Numbered from the stretch's first letter, positions 1 through 9,666 are shown. The stretch: 64,000 nucleotides of DNA from Martinezella multihospitum (GCF_900094585.1 NZ_FMAG01000002.1:388007-452006); one strand, 5' to 3'. A program made the numbers and translations. Notes: generated by a model from the sequence alone, not told the origin.

Positions 1-1
1 G

Positions 2-922
2 AGAGGCGTGTTCGAGACGCCCTATGCGGCAATCAATATCATCGATGAGGACTGGCAGCGCATAGCAGGGCAGGCAGGGCTGAAGATCGCCGAATGCTCG
101 CGCGATATGTCGATCTGCACGCGGGTAGTATTCGATGATGAGCTGCTGGTCCTTCCTGATCTTACGGAGGAACCGGAGCTGAAGACTGCTCCTTTCGTGC
201 TCGACGATCCCCATTTTCGCTTTTATGCCGGTGCGCCGGTGCGATTGGAAAACGGTCTGCCGGTAGGCGCCTTCTGCATCCTCGATCAGAGACCGAGGCA
301 ATTTTCCTCGAGCGAGGAGCAGAGCCTCATGCGGTTCGCCCAGATCGCAAGCGCGCTCCTGCGGCTGCAAAAAACGAACTTGCTGATGGGAATAGCCGAG
401 AATGGCCTGCGCGCGGCGGCCATGACCGATCCGCTGACCCGTTTCTTCAATCGGTCGGCCTTGGAAGCCGTTGTCGATGGTGCGTTGAGCACGGCGATAG
501 CGACCGGCAGCAATTTCGGCGTCCTCTATCTCGACATGGACGGCTTCAAATCAATCAACGATCGTTTCGGTCACAATGTCGGCGACGAAGTTCTGTGCGA
601 GGCATCGGTGCGTATCCGTTCGGTCCTGCGCGCGGACGACATCGTCGTGCGCATGGGCGGTGATGAGTTCGCGATATTCGTCCCCGACTCGCCTGACAAG
701 AATGCGCTCGTGTCCCTGTCAGAACGGCTGCTTGCCGCTTTCAGGGCGCCCTTTGCGGTGGATGGCGTGTCGATTTTCGCAAGGCTCAGCATCGGCGCCG
801 CCCTCGCGCCACATGATGGCGCGACGCGTATCTTGCTGTTGAAGAACGTCGATTCTGCGCTCTATCAGGCAAAGGCAGCAGGACGGGACCGCGTAGCGGT
901 CTTTAATGCACTCGATGCCTGA
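2..922 (+). CDS. GAF-GGDEF diguanylate cyclase, 5' end cut by window edge
   Basis: Predicted to make the second messenger c-di-GMP from GTP. Counting from the first possible in-window start (GTG at 8), a GAF-type sensor half covers residues 1-125 and a GGDEF domain covers 135-300. The GGDEF half has DPLTRFFN at 141-148, an intact GGDEF signature at 217-221, and an RxxD product-inhibition site (R208, D211) exactly five residues upstream, so an active, feedback-inhibited cyclase is expected. The frame stays open to the window edge and the GAF domain begins mid-strand (FETPYAAINIIDED), so the true start lies outside. No membrane segment is visible, so it is probably cytosolic. A strong terminator follows the stop. 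Confidence 0.85.
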   Translation, partial: RGVFETPYAAINIIDEDWQRIAGQAGLKIAECSRDMSICTRVVFDDELLVLPDLTEEPELKTAPFVLDDPHFRFYAGAPVRLENGLPVGAFCILDQRPRQFSSSEEQSLMRFAQIASALLRLQKTNLLMGIAENGLRAAAMTDPLTRFFNRSALEAVVDGALSTAIATGSNFGVLYLDMDGFKSINDRFGHNVGDEVLCEASVRIRSVLRADDIVVRMGGDEFAIFVPDSPDKNALVSLSERLLAAFRAPFAVDGVSIFARLSIGAALAPHDGATRILLLKNVDSALYQAKAAGRDRVAVFNALDA

Positions 923-941
923 TGCGCTCGGACCTGACGAT

Positions 942-971
942 ATCAGGCAGCCGTAGGGCCGCCTGATTTTT
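942..971 (+). terminator. Rho-independent terminator after the GGDEF gene
   Basis: ATCAGGC pairs with GCCTGAT and the inner GCC with GGC across one A/C mismatch. The loop is GTAG and a T run follows directly. It ends five bases before the stop of the convergent dxs. Confidence 0.75.
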
Positions 972-976
972 ACGCA

Positions 977-2893
977 TCATCCGGCTGCTTCGACGATGCG
1001 GCCGCGGCCAAGCGCCCGGAATACCGTCTGCACGATGCCGGCGCGATCAAGGCCAGCCATGGCGTTCATGGCCTCGGGCTTGGCCTGTTCCATCCAGATA
1101 TCGGGCATGACCAGCGAGCGTACTTTCAGGCCGTTGTCGAGCAGGCCTTCATTGGCAAGGAACTGCATGACCTGGCTGCCAAAGCCACCGACCGAGCCTT
1201 CCTCGATGGTGATGAGGATTTCGTGATGGGCGGCGAGCTGGCGAATAAGGTCGCGATCGAGCGGCTTGGCAAAGCGCGCATCAGCAACCGTCGTCGAAAG
1301 CCCGGCGGCGTCGAGATCTTCGGCGGCCGCAAGGCTGTCGGCCAGACGCGTGCCGAAGGAGAGCAGCGCGACCTTCGAGCCTTGCTTGATGACGCGGCCC
1401 TTGCCGATTTCGAGAATCTGACCCCGTTCCGGCAGATCGACGCCGACGCCTTCGCCACGCGGATAGCGGAAGGAGATCGGGCCGAGATCATAGGCGGCGG
1501 CGGTGCGCACCATATGCTTGAGTTCCGCCTCGTCGGCAGCGGCCATGACGACGAAGCCCGGCAGCGTTGCCAGGAAAGCGGTGTCGAAGGAGCCCGCATG
1601 CGTCGGGCCATCGGCACCGACGAAGCCGGCGCGATCGATGGGGAAGCGCACGGGCAGGCTCTGGATCGCCACATCGTGCACCACCTGGTCGTAGGCGCGC
1701 TGCAGGAAGGTGGAATAGAGGGCGGCAAAGGGCTTGTAGCCTTCGGCGGCGAGGCCGGCTGCAAAGGTCACGGCATGCTGCTCGGCAATGCCGACATCGA
1801 AGCAGCGCTTGGGGAAGAATTCCTGCAGCTTGTCGAGGCCGGTGCCGTTCGGCATGGCGGCGGTGATGCCGACGATCTTCTCATCGAGTGTTGCTTCTTG
1901 CACCAAAGCGTCCGCAAAGACGCTTGTATAGCTCGGCGCATTCGGCTTCACCTTGGTCTGCGCGCCGGTGATGACGTCGAACTTGTTGACGCCATGATAT
2001 TTGTCGGCAGCAGCCTCGGCGGGCGCATAGCCTTTGCCCTTCTGCGTGACGACATGGATCAGAACCGGCCCTTGCGCATTGTCGCGCACATTGCGAAGCA
2101 CCGGCAGCAGGTGTTCGAAGGAATGGCCGTCGATCGGACCGATATGGTAGAAGCCCATTTCTTCGAACATGGTGCCGCCGGTCACATAGCCCCGTGCGTG
2201 CTCGACTGCCCGCGTGATGGCGCGGTCGACCTTCTTGCCGAGATAGGCGGTCAGTTTCTTTCCAAAATCCCGGAAGCCCATATAGGTGCGCCCCGATGCG
2301 AGGCGCGCGAGATAGGCGCTCATCGCTCCGGTCGGCGGGGCGATCGACATGTCGTTGTCGTTGAGGATGACGATCAGCCGCGCGTCGAGCGCGCCGGCAT
2401 TGTTCAAGGCTTCATAGGCCATGCCGGCCGACATGGCGCCGTCGCCGATGACGGCGATTACGCGGCGGTCGGTATTATCCAGTTCGGCGGCAACCGCCAT
2501 GCCGAGACCGGCGGAAATGGAGGTCGAGGAATGCGCGGCACCGAAGGGGTCGTATTCGCTCTCGGCGCGGCGGGTGAAGCCGGAAAGGCCGTTTTCCTGG
2601 CGCAGCGTGCGAATGCGGTCGCGGCGCCCGGTCAGAATCTTGTGCGGATAACACTGATGCCCGACATCGAAGATCAGGCGGTCGTTCGGCGTATCGAAGA
2701 CGCTGTGGATGGCAATGGTCAATTCGACGACGCCGAGGCCGGCGCCGAGATGTCCGCCGGTACGCGACACTGCATCGATCATCTCGTCGCGGACTTCGCG
2801 GGCGAGCTGCGGCAATTCACGGTCCTCCAGCTTTCGCAGGTCGGAAGGATATTGGACCCGGTCCAGCAGTGGCGTCTCTGGCATTTGTGTCAA
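977..2893 (-). CDS. dxs: 1-deoxy-D-xylulose-5-phosphate synthase
   Basis: Thiamine-diphosphate enzyme that condenses pyruvate with glyceraldehyde 3-phosphate, the first step of the MEP isoprenoid pathway. It also supplies DXP for thiamine and pyridoxal cofactors. At 638 residues it has the family's usual length. Visible landmarks are [12 protein letters not shown] (catalytic His near 48), the Mg-ThDP motif GDGAMSAG at 150-157, and the [15 protein letters not shown] block of the pyrimidine domain. TTG at 2893 is preferred because AAGAGG lies 8 bases upstream; ATG three codons later (2884) is the alternative. ispH, a later enzyme of the same pathway, is also in this window at 32.6 kb. It converges on the GGDEF gene. 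Confidence 0.96.
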   Translation of the reverse strand: MTQMPETPLLDRVQYPSDLRKLEDRELPQLAREVRDEMIDAVSRTGGHLGAGLGVVELTIAIHSVFDTPNDRLIFDVGHQCYPHKILTGRRDRIRTLRQENGLSGFTRRAESEYDPFGAAHSSTSISAGLGMAVAAELDNTDRRVIAVIGDGAMSAGMAYEALNNAGALDARLIVILNDNDMSIAPPTGAMSAYLARLASGRTYMGFRDFGKKLTAYLGKKVDRAITRAVEHARGYVTGGTMFEEMGFYHIGPIDGHSFEHLLPVLRNVRDNAQGPVLIHVVTQKGKGYAPAEAAADKYHGVNKFDVITGAQTKVKPNAPSYTSVFADALVQEATLDEKIVGITAAMPNGTGLDKLQEFFPKRCFDVGIAEQHAVTFAAGLAAEGYKPFAALYSTFLQRAYDQVVHDVAIQSLPVRFPIDRAGFVGADGPTHAGSFDTAFLATLPGFVVMAAADEAELKHMVRTAAAYDLGPISFRYPRGEGVGVDLPERGQILEIGKGRVIKQGSKVALLSFGTRLADSLAAAEDLDAAGLSTTVADARFAKPLDRDLIRQLAAHHEILITIEEGSVGGFGSQVMQFLANEGLLDNGLKVRSLVMPDIWMEQAKPEAMNAMAGLDRAGIVQTVFRALGRGRIVEAAG

Positions 2894-3018
2894 GGCTGAT
2901 GCCTCTTTCTTGCTATTCTTGGGCGGTTGTCCGCCTTTACGTCAAAACAGATTGCGACAAAAGACGCCGAATTCAAGGTGTTCCTGAACAAGAAACATGT
3001 GGGAGTGTTATGAACCCG

Positions 3019-3942
3019 TTAGCCTTCCGGCAGGGGAATGAACTCTTCCTCGTCGCCCGGCACGATATCGAAGCGGCCTGTACGCCATTCTTCCTTGGCC
3101 TTTTCGATACGCTCCTTGGAGGACGAGACGAAGTTCCACCAGATATAGCGCTTCGAATTGAGCGCTGCACCGCCAAAAAGCATGAGATGACAGCCTTTTT
3201 CGCCCGCTTCCAGCGTAATTGCATCGCCGGGCCGGAAAACGAGCAGCTGATCGCTAGCGAAATGGTCGCCGGCGACGATGAGCGACCCGGAGAGAATGTA
3301 GACCGCGCGTTCCTCATGCGCTGCCCCAAAAGGAAACGTCGTGTTCGGCTGCAGCTGCAGATCGACATAAAGCGTATCGGAAAAGGATTTCACCGGCGAC
3401 TTCAGGCCTTCGAAATCGCCGATCACCACACGCCCGCTCACGCCGCCATCGGCGATGACAGGCAGCTCGTCCTTTTCCGTATGGGCGAAGGACGGATCAA
3501 TCTCTTCCTTGTCATCGGGCAGCGCCAGCCAAGTCTGCAGACCGGACATGGAGAATGGATGGTCGCGCAGGTTCTCCGGCGTACGCTCGGAATGCACGAT
3601 GCCGCGTCCGGCCGTCATCAGGTTGATGTCACCGGGACGGATCACCTTGGCCGTGCCGAGGCTGTCGAGATGGCGGATTTCGCCATCGAACAGATAGGTA
3701 ACGGTGGAAAGACCGATATGCGGATGCGGCCGCACATCGACCGCCTGGCCCGGCCGGAAAATCGCAGGCCCCATGCGGTCGAAGAAGATGAATGGCCCCA
3801 CCAGCCGCCGGCGGCTGCTCGGCAGCGCACGCCGCACGGAAAAGCCGCCGAGGTCGCTAGTGCGTGGAATGATGAGGTTCTCGATCGCGTCACAGGCAAA
3901 GGCATCACCGGCCTGCGGATCGTTTCCTGGGAAGAAGGACAT
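3019..3942 (-). CDS. Pirin family protein
   Basis: Bicupin protein of the pirin family, 307 residues. The iron-binding set of the N-terminal cupin is visible as H73 and H75 (RPHPHIG), H117 and E119 (VHSE). Bacterial pirins include quercetin 2,3-dioxygenases and enzyme regulators, so the substrate cannot be read from sequence. The ATG at 3942 has AAGGAG 9 bases upstream. It lies alone about 125 bp upstream of dxs on the same strand; co-transcription is possible but not shown. Confidence 0.9.
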   Translation of the reverse strand: MSFFPGNDPQAGDAFACDAIENLIIPRTSDLGGFSVRRALPSSRRRLVGPFIFFDRMGPAIFRPGQAVDVRPHPHIGLSTVTYLFDGEIRHLDSLGTAKVIRPGDINLMTAGRGIVHSERTPENLRDHPFSMSGLQTWLALPDDKEEIDPSFAHTEKDELPVIADGGVSGRVVIGDFEGLKSPVKSFSDTLYVDLQLQPNTTFPFGAAHEERAVYILSGSLIVAGDHFASDQLLVFRPGDAITLEAGEKGCHLMLFGGAALNSKRYIWWNFVSSSKERIEKAKEEWRTGRFDIVPGDEEEFIPLPEG

Positions 3943-4082
3943 ATCGGCTCTCCTTTGGGTTGGGACTCAACCTAGCGAGAAAGGTCGGGAAACTCAAATT
4001 TCCTGTATGAGGTGCGCGTGCAGATTGCCTCACCTTTCAACCTGTGCGATTGGCTCGAGGAATCTATTTGAGGGCCGTACGC

Positions 4083-4616
4083 ATGGACAGCACGAGAAAT
4101 AAGGCGTTGATCGCCGTTCTGTTGGGAACGGCATTGATGGGATGCAGCACGACGAGCGATAAGTCTGCTACGACCGTCGCAAAGCCCGCAGGTCCAGTCG
4201 CAATGGATCGCGGTGTCGCCGCATTTCGCGATATCTGCTTCGCCCACAAGGCACCCTATGCCGAAAGCTACGCCGCAGCGGCGCGATACGGCATAAAGAA
4301 GTTCGAAACCAAGCAAAAGTCGAGCTTGTTGTCTGGAAAATATACCTATTCCGAAGGCTCTACGGATGATGGGTCGCTCATCGTGGGTATCAATCCAAAG
4401 GGATTGTGCACTGTCCAGGACCGTCGTCATCCCGGCATGGCCGACGACAAGACCATCGAAGATCAATTCGCAGCGGTGATTCACACAAAATACCCGCTAG
4501 CCAGCCGGCTTCGGGAAAACAGCGTCTCCTACACGACAGTTGAAAATTGGAAGACCATCAATTTTGCATTCGCCCTCGACTATAAGGGCTACAATATGTT
4601 CGGCTCGCCGCTGTGA
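4083..4616 (+). CDS. Small lipoprotein, unknown function
   Basis: 177 residues from the ATG at 4083. The N terminus is a lipoprotein signal: positive start, hydrophobic stretch, and lipobox LMGC with lipidated Cys near residue 20. The mature part has no domain I can name; notable words are FRDICFAHKAPY and PKGLCTVQDRRHPG. An in-frame GTG at 4044 would add 13 residues ahead of the signal peptide and is less likely. It is a single gene flanked by minus-strand genes. An envelope location is inferred; no function is proposed. Confidence 0.7.
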   Translation: MDSTRNKALIAVLLGTALMGCSTTSDKSATTVAKPAGPVAMDRGVAAFRDICFAHKAPYAESYAAAARYGIKKFETKQKSSLLSGKYTYSEGSTDDGSLIVGINPKGLCTVQDRRHPGMADDKTIEDQFAAVIHTKYPLASRLRENSVSYTTVENWKTINFAFALDYKGYNMFGSPL

Positions 4617-4646
4617 TATTGTCTATTCTTTAGCCAGCGGCCGGCC

Positions 4647-4898
4647 TTACGCGCCGTCCAGCGCTTCCGTGCCCTGCGGCTTGCCGGCGCGGTCGAGCCT
4701 GATCTTCTCGATGCGGTTTTCCGCCGCCGAAAGCAGCGCTTCGCAATGCTTCTTCAGTGCTTCGCCGCGCTCGTAGATCGAGATGGATTCGTCCAGCGCC
4801 ACGTCACCGCGTTCGAGCCGGGCAACGATGCTTTCAAGCTCCGCCACGGCCTTCTCGAAGGAATAGCCCGAAACATCTGTTTTGGCGTTCTCACTCAT
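4647..4898 (-). CDS. xseB: Exodeoxyribonuclease VII small subunit
   Basis: Small helical subunit of exonuclease VII, which degrades single-stranded DNA in both directions together with XseA (not in this window). The 83-residue protein carries the family pattern [20 protein letters not shown] followed by [17 protein letters not shown], predicted as a helical hairpin. ATG at 4898 is preferred over the in-frame TTG at 4904 because GAGAGG lies 6 bases upstream. It starts almost on the stop of the upstream deacetylase-family gene (4901), so the two are probably translated from one mRNA. Confidence 0.93.
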   Translation of the reverse strand: MSENAKTDVSGYSFEKAVAELESIVARLERGDVALDESISIYERGEALKKHCEALLSAAENRIEKIRLDRAGKPQGTEALDGA

Positions 4899-4900
4899 CG

Positions 4901-5842
4901 TCAACCTCTCATCATGCGTAGAATATGCATTCCCGCCGACTCGGCGAGACCTTCCAGATCATAGCCGCCTTCGAGCAGGCTGACGACCCGGTTCTTGGCG
5001 CTGCGGTCTGCAACTTCGAGCAACCGCCCCGTCGCCCAGTCAAAATCCTCGCCGGTCAGGTTTAATTGCGCCAGGGGATCGCGGTGGTGGGCGTCGAAAC
5101 CGGCCGAGATGATGATGAGGTCCGGGCGGAAATCGTGCAATGCCGGCAGCACGCGCGACTTGAAGGCTTCGCGGAAATGATCGCTGCCGGTATTGGGCGA
5201 GAGCGGCGCATTGACGATGGTGTTGTGCGTGCCGCACTCGTCCTTTTTGCCCGTGCCTGGATAGAGCGGCATCTGATGGGTTGAGCAGAAGAGCACGGAC
5301 GGGTCGTCCCAGAAGATATCCTGCGTGCCGTTGCCATGATGCACGTCCCAGTCGACGATGGCGACGTGCTCGGCGCCATGGGCCTTTTGCGCGTGGCGCG
5401 CAGCGATTGCGGCATTGTTGAAGAAACAGAAGCCCATCGCCTTTGTCTTCTCGGCATGATGGCCGGGCGGGCGGGCTGCGACGAAAACATTGTCGGCCGC
5501 ACCCGAGAAAACATCGTCCACCGCCGCCATGGCGCCGCCGACGCCGTGCATGATCGCCTGCAGCGTCTTCGGGCTGGCATAGGTATCGGCCTCGAGCTGG
5601 TTGATCTCGCCGTCGTCGCCCTTGTCGGGCATCGAGCGCAGCACGAACTCCAGGTGCTCTTCGGGATGCGCGAGCAGGATCGCATCCTCATGCGCAGGCG
5701 GCGCCTTTCGCCGGTCCAGCCGCTCGAAATTCGGATGCTCCAGCGCGATGTTCAGCGAGCGCAGCCGGTCCGGTCGCTCCGGATGGCCGGGTGGAACGAT
5801 GTGTTCAAGAAAGATCGGATGTTCGTAAAGACGTGTGCTCAT
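4901..5842 (-). CDS. Histone deacetylase-family (AcuC/AphA-like) amidohydrolase
   Basis: Zinc-dependent deacetylase of the arginase/deacetylase fold, 313 residues. Catalytic motifs are RPPGHH (H128, H129), [11 protein letters not shown] (metal ligands D166 and H168), [11 protein letters not shown] (D250) and EGGYD with the transition-state Tyr at 294. Bacterial relatives act on acetylpolyamines, acetoin-linked substrates or acetyl-lysine; the sequence does not say which. It is co-directional with xseB, with the next gene's ribosome site inside its 3' end, a neighbourhood common in Rhizobiales. Confidence 0.9.
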   Translation of the reverse strand: MSTRLYEHPIFLEHIVPPGHPERPDRLRSLNIALEHPNFERLDRRKAPPAHEDAILLAHPEEHLEFVLRSMPDKGDDGEINQLEADTYASPKTLQAIMHGVGGAMAAVDDVFSGAADNVFVAARPPGHHAEKTKAMGFCFFNNAAIAARHAQKAHGAEHVAIVDWDVHHGNGTQDIFWDDPSVLFCSTHQMPLYPGTGKKDECGTHNTIVNAPLSPNTGSDHFREAFKSRVLPALHDFRPDLIIISAGFDAHHRDPLAQLNLTGEDFDWATGRLLEVADRSAKNRVVSLLEGGYDLEGLAESAGMHILRMMRG

Positions 5843-5961
5843 GGTGCCAATCTATAAATGAGGTGTGACGCCTATTACAGGACATGGACCATGTCACTAC
5901 AATGTCAACAATCCATCTTAACCACTTTAGAGTGACGCCGTTTACTTATCGAGGCGCGGTG

Positions 5962-5976
5962 TTAAGCTTTCATTAA
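5962..5976. promoter_or_regulatory. Perfect match to CtrA box TTAA-N7-TTAA
   Basis: TTAA-GCTTTCA-TTAA matches the CtrA response-regulator consensus exactly. It lies 31 bases upstream of the thioesterase start and about 120 bases from the divergent deacetylase-family gene. The match is seen; binding is inferred. Confidence 0.45.
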
Positions 5977-6006
5977 GGCCAGTACGGCGTCGGCCAGGGT
6001 TGTTGC

Positions 6007-6411
6007 ATGATGGCGAGAGTAGAACGATCCGATGTCATCGAGGTAAGGGTGCCGCCGCGTGATGTCGACCGGCACGGCCAGATGTTTATCGCCTCCTACA
6101 TCTCCCAGGCGGAGACCGCACTCTCCAACTTTTGGCGCACGCGGCCGCTGGTCGATGACGAGCCTATCTATATCGCCAAGAAGGCATCATGCTCGCTGCA
6201 CCACGCCTTGCACTATGATGACCTTGTCCGTTACTCGATCAGCGTCAACAAGATTGGCGGCAAGTCGATCGGTTTCGTCGTCTCGGTCGAAACCGGCAAC
6301 GAACTGGCCGCGGAGGTGGAAATTCTCTGGCTCGCGGTGCGCGGCGATGAGCATGACCCGGTGCCACTGCCGGAAGACACGCGCGACTGGCTCTACAAAT
6401 ATCTGGCTTAG
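6007..6411 (+). CDS. Acyl-CoA thioesterase-like protein, hotdog fold
   Basis: 134 residues resembling the 4HBT/YbgC branch of hotdog thioesterases, which hydrolyse acyl-CoA. The N-terminal block PPRDVDRHGQMFIASYISQAE corresponds to the family's D-x-D-x-x-G-x-x-x-x-x-x-Y catalytic region, with D19 or D21 as candidate nucleophile or base. The central YDDLVRYSISVNKIGGKSIGF matches the dimer strand. A second start two residues in (MARVERS) is possible. It sits alone, convergent with bioY. A CtrA-type site lies in its promoter region. Substrate unknown. Confidence 0.75.
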   Translation: MMARVERSDVIEVRVPPRDVDRHGQMFIASYISQAETALSNFWRTRPLVDDEPIYIAKKASCSLHHALHYDDLVRYSISVNKIGGKSIGFVVSVETGNELAAEVEILWLAVRGDEHDPVPLPEDTRDWLYKYLA

Positions 6412-6418
6412 TCTCGAT

Positions 6419-6976
6419 TTAGCTCCGCTGCGGCAGAAGCGGGTAGCCGACCATGACGGCGCGGCCGACCAGGGCCGCGACCACAGCCTTGATGACGTCG
6501 CCCGGCACGAAGCCCAGAGATCCGATAAACGCCTTGCTGAAGCCGATATTGATGGCCAGCCAGGCAACGCCGAACGCATAGAGCACCACCACACCGCCGA
6601 TGACTGCAGCGATAAAGAAGCCGATACCCTGAACCAGGCCGCTCTGTTCCGGCTTCACCAGTCGTTCGGAGAGATAGCCGGTGATGAAGGCTGCGAAAAT
6701 CCAGCCGACGAAGAAGCCGGCCGTCGGACCGGCAAAGACGGCAAGGCCGCCGCGTCCGCCTGAGAGCACCGGCAGGCCGATCGTAACAAGCACGACCACC
6801 AGCAGCACCGCGATCGTGCCGCGCTTGGCGCCCAGCACGACGCCGGCGAGCATGACGCCGAGCGATTGCGCCGTGATCGGCACGGGAATGATGCCGATCG
6901 GGATCGGCGGCAGCAGGCCGAGCGCCACGATGATGGCGGCAAACAGCGCCGAGAGGACGAGATCGCGGGTGTTCAT
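6419..6976 (-). CDS. bioY: Biotin ECF transporter S component (first copy)
   Basis: Integral membrane substrate-capture subunit for biotin, 185 residues with about six hydrophobic helices. The family words IPVPITAQSLGVMLAG and GLPVLSGGRGGLAVFAGPTAGFFVGW are present. The ATG at 6976 has AAGGAG 6 bases upstream; a longer frame reaching 7057 has no ribosome site and overlaps bioN. It is third in the bioM-bioN-bioY operon, so it should work with its own energising module. A second bioY occurs at 55.7 kb. Confidence 0.93.
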   Translation of the reverse strand: MNTRDLVLSALFAAIIVALGLLPPIPIGIIPVPITAQSLGVMLAGVVLGAKRGTIAVLLVVVLVTIGLPVLSGGRGGLAVFAGPTAGFFVGWIFAAFITGYLSERLVKPEQSGLVQGIGFFIAAVIGGVVVLYAFGVAWLAINIGFSKAFIGSLGFVPGDVIKAVVAALVGRAVMVGYPLLPQRS

Positions 6977-7004
6977 GGCGGCTCCTTCAGAAAAAGATCT
7001 GTGT

Positions 7005-7607
7005 TCATTGACGCCGAATGCCGCGCGCGTCAATCGCAGCGGCGATATTGTCCGCATCGCGCAGCGTCAGGATGATCAGCGGTGCAATTGTAGTTGCCAG
7101 GCGGACCTTGATCCCGCGCGCCTGATGCGCTTCACGGATCGCGCGGTAGCGATCGAGGATCTCGGGGACGAAACGGATCACCAGCCCAATCGCCAGCCCG
7201 ATATCGGCGGCCTTGAGCAGGCCGAGCTTTTCGAGCGGCATGGCAAGAACGGTGATTTCGTCGATGAAAGCGGCCATCGAGGTCGTCGCCGTCACGGTTG
7301 CAGCAAACAGCGCCAGCGCTGTGAGCCGGAGCGCCGTGACGATCGCGGCATGAAGCGGGCCGACGAGGGCGGCGAAAACAGCGAGCACGGCAATCGAGAT
7401 CAGAATAGGCCGCAGCCGCTTCAGCGCCTCTCCAACCGGCAGGCCGCTGCGAAGATATAGGGCGGCACCGACAAGGTTTGCGCAGGCAAGCAGCGCGATG
7501 GACTGCGTCAGAAACAGCAACACGCCGAATGCGGTCAGCGCCAGCAGCTTTATGCGCGGCGAAAGCCGGTGCAGCCAGGTATCGACGTCGACATGCAGCG
7601 TCTGCAT
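7005..7607 (-). CDS. bioN: Biotin ECF transporter T component
   Basis: Transmembrane coupling subunit linking the ATPase BioM to BioY, 200 residues. The two A-R-G coupling motifs of ECF T proteins are visible as EAHQARGI and AIDARGI near the C terminus, after several hydrophobic helices. Its ATG overlaps the bioM stop by one base (TGATG), so the two are translationally coupled. A BioMNY transporter is known from Rhizobium etli. Confidence 0.93.
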   Translation of the reverse strand: MQTLHVDVDTWLHRLSPRIKLLALTAFGVLLFLTQSIALLACANLVGAALYLRSGLPVGEALKRLRPILISIAVLAVFAALVGPLHAAIVTALRLTALALFAATVTATTSMAAFIDEITVLAMPLEKLGLLKAADIGLAIGLVIRFVPEILDRYRAIREAHQARGIKVRLATTIAPLIILTLRDADNIAAAIDARGIRRQ

Positions 7608-8284
7608 CAGCCTGCCATCTCCCTGTAGCGGGCAATCGCTTGCGCTGCCGGAGCGTCGGCCACCAGCCGGCCCTGGTCGAACAGCAGCACCCGCTCGAAA
7701 TCCTCGAGCAGCGGCAGGTCGTGGCTGATGACGATGACGCTTTCCGGCAGGCCCATGATGGTCTTCTGCACGAGCGCCCGGTTCTTGAGATCGAGCTGGT
7801 TCGTTGGCTCGTCCAGGATGAGAATGTCAGGTCCGGTCACCAGCACCGAGCAGAGTGCCGCCATCTGCAGCTCCCCGCCGGAAAGCTCATGCGCGCGCCG
7901 CGAACCAAGATGGCTGACGCCGAACCGCCCAAGGATGCCCTCGACCGCGGCCTCGATTTGCGTCTTGTCATACCCGCGCGCCTTCAGCCCATAGGCAATG
8001 TCGTCGCGCACGATGGGGAGGATGATCTGGTTCTGCGGCGACTGGAAGATATAGCCGACCTTGCCGAGCACCTTGGCGGCATCGCCGAGCGTGTCGAGCC
8101 CATCGACCACAACACGCCCCGTTGTCGGCTTGATGAGCCCGTTGATGAGGCGCGCAAAGGTCGTCTTGCCGGAACCATTGAGACCGATCACCCCGATGCG
8201 GCGCTCCTTCAGCGTCAGGCTTAGCGGAAACAGCGCTGTGCGTTTGCCGTAATCGACGCCGGCATTGTCGAAGCGGATATCCAA
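7607..8284 (-). CDS. bioM: Biotin ECF transporter ATPase
   Basis: ATP-binding subunit of the biotin transporter, 225 residues. Walker A is GLNGSGKTT (34-42), the Q-loop is FQSPQNQ, the signature is LSGGE, Walker B is ILILDEPT, and the switch His is in VISHD. It is first in the bioMNY operon. The 80-107 bp upstream, shared with a divergent gene, shows no TTATMKATAA BioR box, unlike the second bioY at 55.7 kb. Confidence 0.94.
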   Translation of the reverse strand: MDIRFDNAGVDYGKRTALFPLSLTLKERRIGVIGLNGSGKTTFARLINGLIKPTTGRVVVDGLDTLGDAAKVLGKVGYIFQSPQNQIILPIVRDDIAYGLKARGYDKTQIEAAVEGILGRFGVSHLGSRRAHELSGGELQMAALCSVLVTGPDILILDEPTNQLDLKNRALVQKTIMGLPESVIVISHDLPLLEDFERVLLFDQGRLVADAPAAQAIARYREMAG

Positions 8285-8391
8285 GCGGTTTCCCTTGTCC
8301 CATAGTGTGGCCCGGAGCTATAGCGCATCGCCTCGATTTATCAAATCAGCACCTCTTTGAAAGCATGGGAATTTATGCCTATGATCGTCTC

Positions 8392-9582
8392 ATGACGAAT
8401 CTGCTTTCGAATCGTGACGCCCGCCGCGTGTTCCTTGCCAAGCAGGGGCTTGCCAATCCACCGAACCGCGCCTTGACCAAGGCGGGGCTGCTGCAGCTCA
8501 TCCACGATATCGGCTTCGTGCAGGTGGATAGCATCGGCACCGTCGAGCGCGCCCATCACCAGATCCTGTTTTCGCGCAACCAGACCTATCGACGCGAGCA
8601 CCTGACGGAACTCCTGGAAAAGGATGGCGCGCTCTTCGAGAACTGGACGCATGATGCCTCCATCCTGCCGAGCGCCTTCTTCGTCTATTGGAAGCATCGC
8701 TTCCGCCGCGAGGACGAGGCGATCATCGCGCGCTGGCGCAAATGGCGCGGGGAGGGGTTCGAGGCGGCCTTCGAGGAAACCTACGAACGCGTGCTGAAGA
8801 ACGGCGCGATTACCGCCCGCGAGGTCAAGGCGGAAGATCATGTTTCCGGCGGCTGGTGGAACTGGCACCCGAACAAGACGGCGCTCGAATATTTCTGGCG
8901 CACCGGCAAGTTCGCCATCGCCGGCCGCACCAATTTCCAGAAGGTCTACGATCTCGTCGAGCGCGTCCTGCCGAGCCATTTCCACGAGCCGGAAGTGGAG
9001 CACGACGAATTCGTGGACTGGGCCTGCCGTAGCGCGCTGCAGCGCCTCGGCTTTGCCACCTCGGGTGAAATCGCCGCCTTCTGGGATCTCGTGACGCCGC
9101 AGGAAGCCAAAAGCTGGGTCGAGACGCATCGTGACGAGTTGACCGAAGTGCTGATCGAGCCCGCCGGCGGCGGCAAGCCGCGCTCGTCCTTCGCCTTCCT
9201 CGACTTCCATGACACGCTCGACGATCATGCCGAAGCGCCGGCGCGAATCCGCGTGCTTAGCCCCTTCGATCCCACGCTGCGCGATCGCAACCGCACCGAA
9301 CGTCTGTTCGGCTTCTTCTACCGTATCGAGATTTTCGTGCCGGAGCCGAAACGCGAATACGGCTACTACGTCTTTCCGCTGCTGGAGGGTGACCGGCTGA
9401 TCGGGCGGATCGACATGAAAGCCGACCGCAAGGCCGGCACCCTTGATGTGAAGCGCCTGTGGCTGGAGCCCGGTGTCAAGGCATCGGCCGGCCGGCTGGA
9501 GAAGCTGGAAGCGGAGCTGGAGCGTGTTGCCCGTTTCACTGGCGTCGGGAAGGTCGTGTTTCTCGACGGCTGGCGGGGATGA
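8392..9582 (+). CDS. YcaQ/AlkX-like winged-helix DNA glycosylase
   Basis: 396 residues of the YcaQ (AlkZ-like) HTH family. E. coli YcaQ unhooks DNA interstrand crosslinks and excises alkylated bases. The catalytic QxD motif is present as GFVQVDSIG (Q44, D46), followed by AHHQILFSR; the C-terminal part VLSPFDPTLRDRNRTERLF and RIDMKADRKAGTL is also typical. The frame is open from 8305; ATG at 8392 (MTNLLSNRDARR) fits the conserved N terminus and ATG at 8365 is the alternative. No clear ribosome site decides. It is transcribed away from bioM. Confidence 0.85.
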   Translation: MTNLLSNRDARRVFLAKQGLANPPNRALTKAGLLQLIHDIGFVQVDSIGTVERAHHQILFSRNQTYRREHLTELLEKDGALFENWTHDASILPSAFFVYWKHRFRREDEAIIARWRKWRGEGFEAAFEETYERVLKNGAITAREVKAEDHVSGGWWNWHPNKTALEYFWRTGKFAIAGRTNFQKVYDLVERVLPSHFHEPEVEHDEFVDWACRSALQRLGFATSGEIAAFWDLVTPQEAKSWVETHRDELTEVLIEPAGGGKPRSSFAFLDFHDTLDDHAEAPARIRVLSPFDPTLRDRNRTERLFGFFYRIEIFVPEPKREYGYYVFPLLEGDRLIGRIDMKADRKAGTLDVKRLWLEPGVKASAGRLEKLEAELERVARFTGVGKVVFLDGWRG

Positions 9583-9666
9583 CCGACATTCCTTTTTCGG
9601 GAAATCGGTAGCGAATTGCGTTGTGGCATAAGCAAAATTGCCTCTAATTTTGGGGACTACGATCGC

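Noticed and set aside
1223..2899. 558-codon plus-strand frame opposite dxs
   Set aside because: dxs is certain from its motifs and length. The antisense frame shows low-complexity composition and no domain.
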